From positions 47,126 to 111,125 of the forward strand of contig JBBRMU010000001.1 in NCBI GenBank assembly GCA_038230655.1: a stretch of 64,000 nt of DNA, written 5' to 3'. The stretch's first letter is position 1; every line of letters starts with the position of its first letter. Under the pieces are notes generated by a model, which did not search any database, had not been told where the DNA came from, and was given only the letters and a program-made list of their open reading frames with translations. The stretch comes from JBBRMU01 sp038230655. GTDB taxonomy: Bacteria > Patescibacteriota > Microgenomatia > UBA1406 > GWC2-37-13. This document shows, one piece after another, positions 60,626-64,000 of the stretch. Position numbers and translations under genes: made by a program.

Positions 60626-61337
60626 TCGCAGGCACGGCAAAAACCAATAATCGTTTCAACGTTGTACCGGGTGGATAGCAAGTCTGCATGGTTAAGAACT
60701 CAGAATCCGTTTTTCTAGTTAAATACTCGACTTGTGAAGGTTCCACAATCTTTTTATCAATAACACGGTATACATATCTTTTATCTTTATAAAAAACATT
60801 TACCTCATCATCTTTTTCAAGCTTGTAAAGCAGATAAAACACCGCATTATAGGTACCGATGTCAAATATGTTATCTGCCGAGTGTGCAAATAGGAAAATA
60901 TGCCCATTTTCGCCCGGATTTGCCGTCCCTAATGTTTGAGCAACCCCTTTCTTCAATGCCGCAAGATAACCGGGCTCATCGGCCGCGTTAACGTTAGGAA
61001 TGATCCTTGAATTTGCACCAATCTTAGGAATAACAATACTATACTCAGGATCTTGAGGAGTCAGAATCTCTATTTTTTGTAGATTTAGTAAACTTGCCAA
61101 CCCTCCTTGCTTCACTTGCTGTTGATCCTGTGGTGTCTCTGTCCCAGCAACGACATACTTTTTATCTAGATATCTGTCAAGTAAATAGTGAAGCTCTTCT
61201 CTGGCAGGTTGATAGAAGGTCTTTCCAATGATAAAAAGTGATGAGAGGATCAAAAAATTCCCGACCGTTCGCAATACTAGAACTTTATAGTAGTCTCCGT
61301 TTTTTTTAGATTTGTGATGGTGTGACTTTGTTTCCAT
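60615..61337 (-). CDS. Sortase (class D/E-like)
   Basis: 240 residues with one N-terminal anchor (~22-44) and a beta-barrel sortase domain (~95-240). Catalytic His is in LFAHSADN, Cys in EFLTMQTCYPPGTTLKRLL, and Arg lies in the same final stretch (LKRLLVF). It cuts LPXTG-type signals and joins the protein to the wall. In this window one full LPXTG protein, the cohesin protein at 5508-6194, is the fitting substrate. It ends at the HIT remnant. Confidence 0.92.
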   Translation of the reverse strand: METKSHHHKSKKNGDYYKVLVLRTVGNFLILSSLFIIGKTFYQPAREELHYLLDRYLDKKYVVAGTETPQDQQQVKQGGLASLLNLQKIEILTPQDPEYSIVIPKIGANSRIIPNVNAADEPGYLAALKKGVAQTLGTANPGENGHIFLFAHSADNIFDIGTYNAVFYLLYKLEKDDEVNVFYKDKRYVYRVIDKKIVEPSQVEYLTRKTDSEFLTMQTCYPPGTTLKRLLVFAVPAIQK

Positions 61338-61389
61338 TACTCTCTTTATAACAATTTTGATAAGCTCATCTCTCTATCGTCCAATTCTG

Positions 61390-61461
61390 TGCCACTGGCG
61401 GGAATTGAACCCACATCTTGCCCTTAGGACGGGCCTGCTCTATCCGTTAAGCTACAGCGGC
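61390..61461 (-). tRNA. tRNA-Arg (CCU anticodon)
   Basis: 72 nt plus discriminator A, no encoded CCA. Acceptor GCCGCTG pairs with CAGTGGC; anticodon loop GTCCTAA gives CCT. D arm GCTT/GAGC; T arm GTGGG-TTCAATT-CCCGC. Confidence 0.88.
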
Positions 61462-61483
61462 TATTATAGCTATGAATAGTATA

Positions 61484-62293
61484 TCAAATACCCCACAACG
61501 AGTGAAGAAAGCTAAGAAGTTGAGCGTTGAAGAAAAGAGCAATAAACATTGCGAGCACAATAAATGGGCCAAAAGCAATCTTACTCTTGATCTTTCTTCT
61601 TTTAAAAAACATTAAATAAAGCCCTCCCAGAGCCCCAAATAGAAAGGACATGTAGAGTATGATCCATCCCATTTTTACTCCGAACAAAACTCCTATCACA
61701 AAGGCAAGTTTTACATCTCCAAATCCCATTCCTCTGCCTTTCGTAAGCACATAAAGTAAAAGAATCGGTGCCATGACTAGTACTCCCTCGATTAATGGAT
61801 AAAAAAGCCCATTGAGATTAAACTGTGCTGCAATTAGCCTTAATATCACAGCTATTAGTAATAGTACTACTTGCATTGAGTCAGGGATGATCTGAAACTT
61901 TAAGTCTGCAAAAAAAATAACCAGTAGGACTGAAGTAATTACCAAATAAGCAAACTTCACTACATATATAAAAGTAGCTGCCTGACTTATGAGGGAATTC
62001 ACAGGAATAAAGTTCCATGTTAGTATAAACATGACACCAGTAAGAAGTTCAGTCAGAGGATAAAAGAAGGAAAGTTTTGTTTTACAATATCTACAACGGG
62101 CCTTTAGAGATATAAAAGAAACTAACGGAAAAAGATCGTACCATGCTAACGAGTGCTTGCATTTCTCACAGTGAGACCTTCCCATAATCGACTCTTCTTG
62201 TGGCAGTCTATCACTCAAGACATTTAAGAAAGAACCAATTGCTGTTCCATATATGAAAATAACTGCGTTAATAAGTAATACTGAAATATCCAT
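61484..62293 (-). CDS. pilD: Type IV prepilin peptidase (A24)
   Basis: 269 residues, seven or eight membrane helices. N-terminal domain: GTAIGSFLNVLSDRLP and zinc ribbon pair CEKCKHSL...CRYCKTKL. Aspartate motifs are FFADLKFQIIPD and GMGFGDVKLAFVIG (GxGD). It cuts prepilin leaders at the membrane and can methylate the new N-terminus. The pilin at 55570-56034 is a likely substrate. Confidence 0.92.
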   Translation of the reverse strand: MDISVLLINAVIFIYGTAIGSFLNVLSDRLPQEESIMGRSHCEKCKHSLAWYDLFPLVSFISLKARCRYCKTKLSFFYPLTELLTGVMFILTWNFIPVNSLISQAATFIYVVKFAYLVITSVLLVIFFADLKFQIIPDSMQVVLLLIAVILRLIAAQFNLNGLFYPLIEGVLVMAPILLLYVLTKGRGMGFGDVKLAFVIGVLFGVKMGWIILYMSFLFGALGGLYLMFFKRRKIKSKIAFGPFIVLAMFIALFFNAQLLSFLHSLWGI

Positions 62294-62401
62294 TTAAGAT
62301 ATTGTATACCACTGGAGTAATTTTGGGAAACTCTTTAATTAGTAGTCTCGGTTTTCAACATTATTGAAGAATGTTTAGTAGCTTTCAGATTAATCGGATT
62401 A

Positions 62402-63679
62402 TTAAATATCCAAATCCTCAACAGTCAAAGACTTCTCTCTAAACGGACCAATCATTGCAATATTTAATGTCTCCATCTTAAAGGTTGCTCTCGCCAGCTC
62501 AACCACAGATTCAAGGTTCACTTTCTCCAAATTGGCAATTATCTCCTCTGGAGAAGCAATTTTTCCTTCTAGAAGCATCCTGTTTCCATAAAAAGAGGCT
62601 ACATTTGAGGAATCTTCTAATGAGAGAAGAAGTCTTCCTTTGAGTAATTCCTTAGCTTTATGAAGTTCTTCTTCTTTTACATCTCCAGCAATAATTTTAT
62701 TATGTTCTGCTAATGTAACTCTAACGGCTTCTTTTATCTTTTTTATATCATTTGTTAAACCTGCCTGAGTGACAATATTCCCTACATCCTTGTAAAGCTC
62801 GCGACCAGTAGAGATGTAGTAACAAAGGCCTCTCCTTTCACGCACTTCCATAAATAATCTGGATGACATTCCCCCTCCAAGTATTGTTGAGAGAACTGAC
62901 AGAACATATCTACGCTTATCAAACTGTGAAAAAGTCCTGTATCCTAAACATAGGTGAGCTTGTTCAGTTTTTTTATACTTAACAACAATTTGAGGTTGTG
63001 ACTGCGACTCAATCACTTTCTCGAATGTATTTTCACCAGCAGGTTTCCAGCGATTAAACTTTTCTTCGACTAAGGGAAGGAGGTTATCAATATACTTAAC
63101 TCCACCTGCAATAACTAAAACGGCATTTTTTGGATGATAATATGTTTGAATATAGTCTGTGAAGGTTTTTCTATCAAATGTTCTAACGCCGCTTTTTGAA
63201 CCGGCAATCTCAAAACCCAAAGAATTATTTGGATATAGGAGCCCATCGAAAATCTCCCCGACTTTACGAGCCGGATTATCTTCATACATATTAATCTCTT
63301 CTGCAATAACTCCTTTTTCTCTTTCAATCTCAGCAGGATCAAGTAACGGATTTAAAACCATATCTGAAAGGACGTCTATGGCGATGGGAAAGTCTTCACT
63401 TAAGGCTTTAATCCAGTATCCTGTGTGATCTTTACTTGTGAAAGCATTAAAAATTCCTCCCTCACCCTCAATTGTTGAGGAGATGATGAAAGAACTAGGA
63501 TATTTTTTTGAGCCTTTAAAGGCCATATGTTCAAAGAAGTGAGCAATTCCGTTATTCTTTTCCGTCTCATATCGTGATCCCGCGCCAACTAACAGTTGAA
63601 TGGTAACTGTTGGAAAAGATGCTGCATCGACAACGATCACTGTCAGTCCATTTTTAAGGATGTGAATTTTTGGGTCCAT
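62402..63679 (-). CDS. M16-family zinc peptidase (processing peptidase-like)
   Basis: 425 residues, one M16 half-pair of the usual ~420-residue type. Inverted zinc motif HFFEHMAFKG (HxxEH) and downstream Glu in EEINMYEDNP; C-terminal M16 domain with GLCYYISTG and YLLLSLEDSSN-like LLSLEDSSNVASFYG. It acts in peptide or protein turnover, substrate not known. Soluble, no signal peptide. TATAAT lies 7 nt before the ATG. Confidence 0.9.
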   Translation of the reverse strand: MDPKIHILKNGLTVIVVDAASFPTVTIQLLVGAGSRYETEKNNGIAHFFEHMAFKGSKKYPSSFIISSTIEGEGGIFNAFTSKDHTGYWIKALSEDFPIAIDVLSDMVLNPLLDPAEIEREKGVIAEEINMYEDNPARKVGEIFDGLLYPNNSLGFEIAGSKSGVRTFDRKTFTDYIQTYYHPKNAVLVIAGGVKYIDNLLPLVEEKFNRWKPAGENTFEKVIESQSQPQIVVKYKKTEQAHLCLGYRTFSQFDKRRYVLSVLSTILGGGMSSRLFMEVRERRGLCYYISTGRELYKDVGNIVTQAGLTNDIKKIKEAVRVTLAEHNKIIAGDVKEEELHKAKELLKGRLLLSLEDSSNVASFYGNRMLLEGKIASPEEIIANLEKVNLESVVELARATFKMETLNIAMIGPFREKSLTVEDLDI

Positions 63680-63685
63680 TATTTG

Positions 63686-63691
63686 ATTATA
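63686..63691 (-). promoter_or_regulatory. -10 box of the M16 peptidase gene
   Basis: TATAAT on the minus strand, last T 7 nt before ATG 63679. Confidence 0.65.
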
Positions 63692-63741
63692 TCTGAAGAT
63701 AATGAATTACGCAAGGAGTGGAGTATAGGCTTAAGATAAGA

Positions 63742-63747
63742 TATAAT
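63742..63747 (+). promoter_or_regulatory. -10 box of the 63754 gene
   Basis: TATAAT, last T 7 nt before ATG 63754. Confidence 0.65.
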
Positions 63748-63753
63748 ATACCC

Positions 63754-64000
63754 ATGAAAAACTCATTAGAGAGTAATAGGGCCTCTTCTGAAATTGAAGG
63801 AATCAACAATAATCTGCGATTAGGAATTACAAAATCTGTTTGGGGTGCTGAAATTGAAAATGTCAGACTACAGCAGGCAATAGACGGGTTAATTAAGTTA
63901 AATAATAGATACCCAGGAACATTTATAGACGTAGGTGATAATTTAATAGTTTTCCCAGAACCCGCAATTATTCCTAGCCCTAATTTTAGTAATCTAAATC
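63754..64000 (+). CDS. Unknown protein, 3' end outside the window
   Basis: 82 codons visible from ATG 63754, with no stop before the window end. Helical N-terminus (LESNRASSEIEGINNNLRLG) then VWGAEIENVRLQQAIDGLIK and a beta part GTFIDVGDNLIVFPEPAII. No family recognised; the frame is coding-like and has a leaderless promoter. Confidence 0.6.
   Translation, partial: MKNSLESNRASSEIEGINNNLRLGITKSVWGAEIENVRLQQAIDGLIKLNNRYPGTFIDVGDNLIVFPEPAIIPSPNFSNLN

Noticed and set aside
1..64000. UGA recoding as in Gracilibacteria or Absconditabacteria
   Set aside because: TGA ends accA at 1954-1956 and the converging frames stop as expected; no in-frame TGA inside conserved genes was seen.

Overview
The window is an AT-rich bacterial chromosome segment whose gene content best fits a Candidate Phyla Radiation (Patescibacteria) genome, probably Microgenomates-like. 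This is inference from small genes, sparse biosynthesis, many membrane-anchored Thr/Pro-rich surface proteins, cohesin/dockerin modules, a sortase, type IV pilin parts, and small helical proteins with no known function. TGA is an ordinary stop (for example at the end of accA), so the UGA-recoding CPR lineages do not fit. No rRNA, CRISPR array or phage module was found.

Layout. 1-4.8 kb: housekeeping genes (3' part of ychF, accA, a GT2 glycosyltransferase, def, rpmB, a site-2 protease, an ImmA-like metallopeptidase). 4.8-12.7 kb (minus strand): a nine-gene surface cluster with cohesin-like domains, two dockerins, S-layer-like repeats, an FN3 protein and an LPDTG-anchored cohesin protein. 13-23.6 kb: genes of unknown function around a 2011-residue membrane protein with a C-terminal GT2-type domain, with small helical satellite proteins. 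23.7-36.6 kb: galT, pth, and a carbohydrate cluster with a HAD phosphatase, a trehalose-6-phosphate synthase-like GT20, four GT4-type glycosyltransferases and two divergent glucosidase/debranching paralogues. 36.8-51.3 kb: a GH18-like protein, a glutaredoxin with a proline-rich tail, HAD, ABC exporter, DedA, tRNA-Trp and tRNA-Arg, an acyl-ACP desaturase with a long hairpin-rich leader, LCP, an RRM protein, FTR1, and a membrane-protein operon. 51.2-55.6 kb: three tRNAs interspersed with a Phd/RelE toxin-antitoxin module, a direct repeat, gene remnants and thymidine kinase; this looks like a plastic zone. 55.6-64 kb: type IV pilin, nucleotidyltransferase, a 0.9-kb gene-free stretch, mreB, a PEGA protein, a HIT remnant, sortase, tRNA-Arg, prepilin peptidase and an M16 peptidase.

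How the parts may work together. The sortase at 60.6-61.3 kb could anchor the LPDTG cohesin protein of the 5-kb cluster, which could in turn hold dockerin proteins; this would be a small cellulosome-like surface assembly. The sugar cluster resembles compatible-solute or storage-glucan metabolism. A striking global feature is that most first genes have a TATAAT box ending 6-8 nt before the start codon, often with an extended TGN, which implies leaderless mRNAs. The RRM gene and the desaturase gene are exceptions with long leaders and Shine-Dalgarno sequences.
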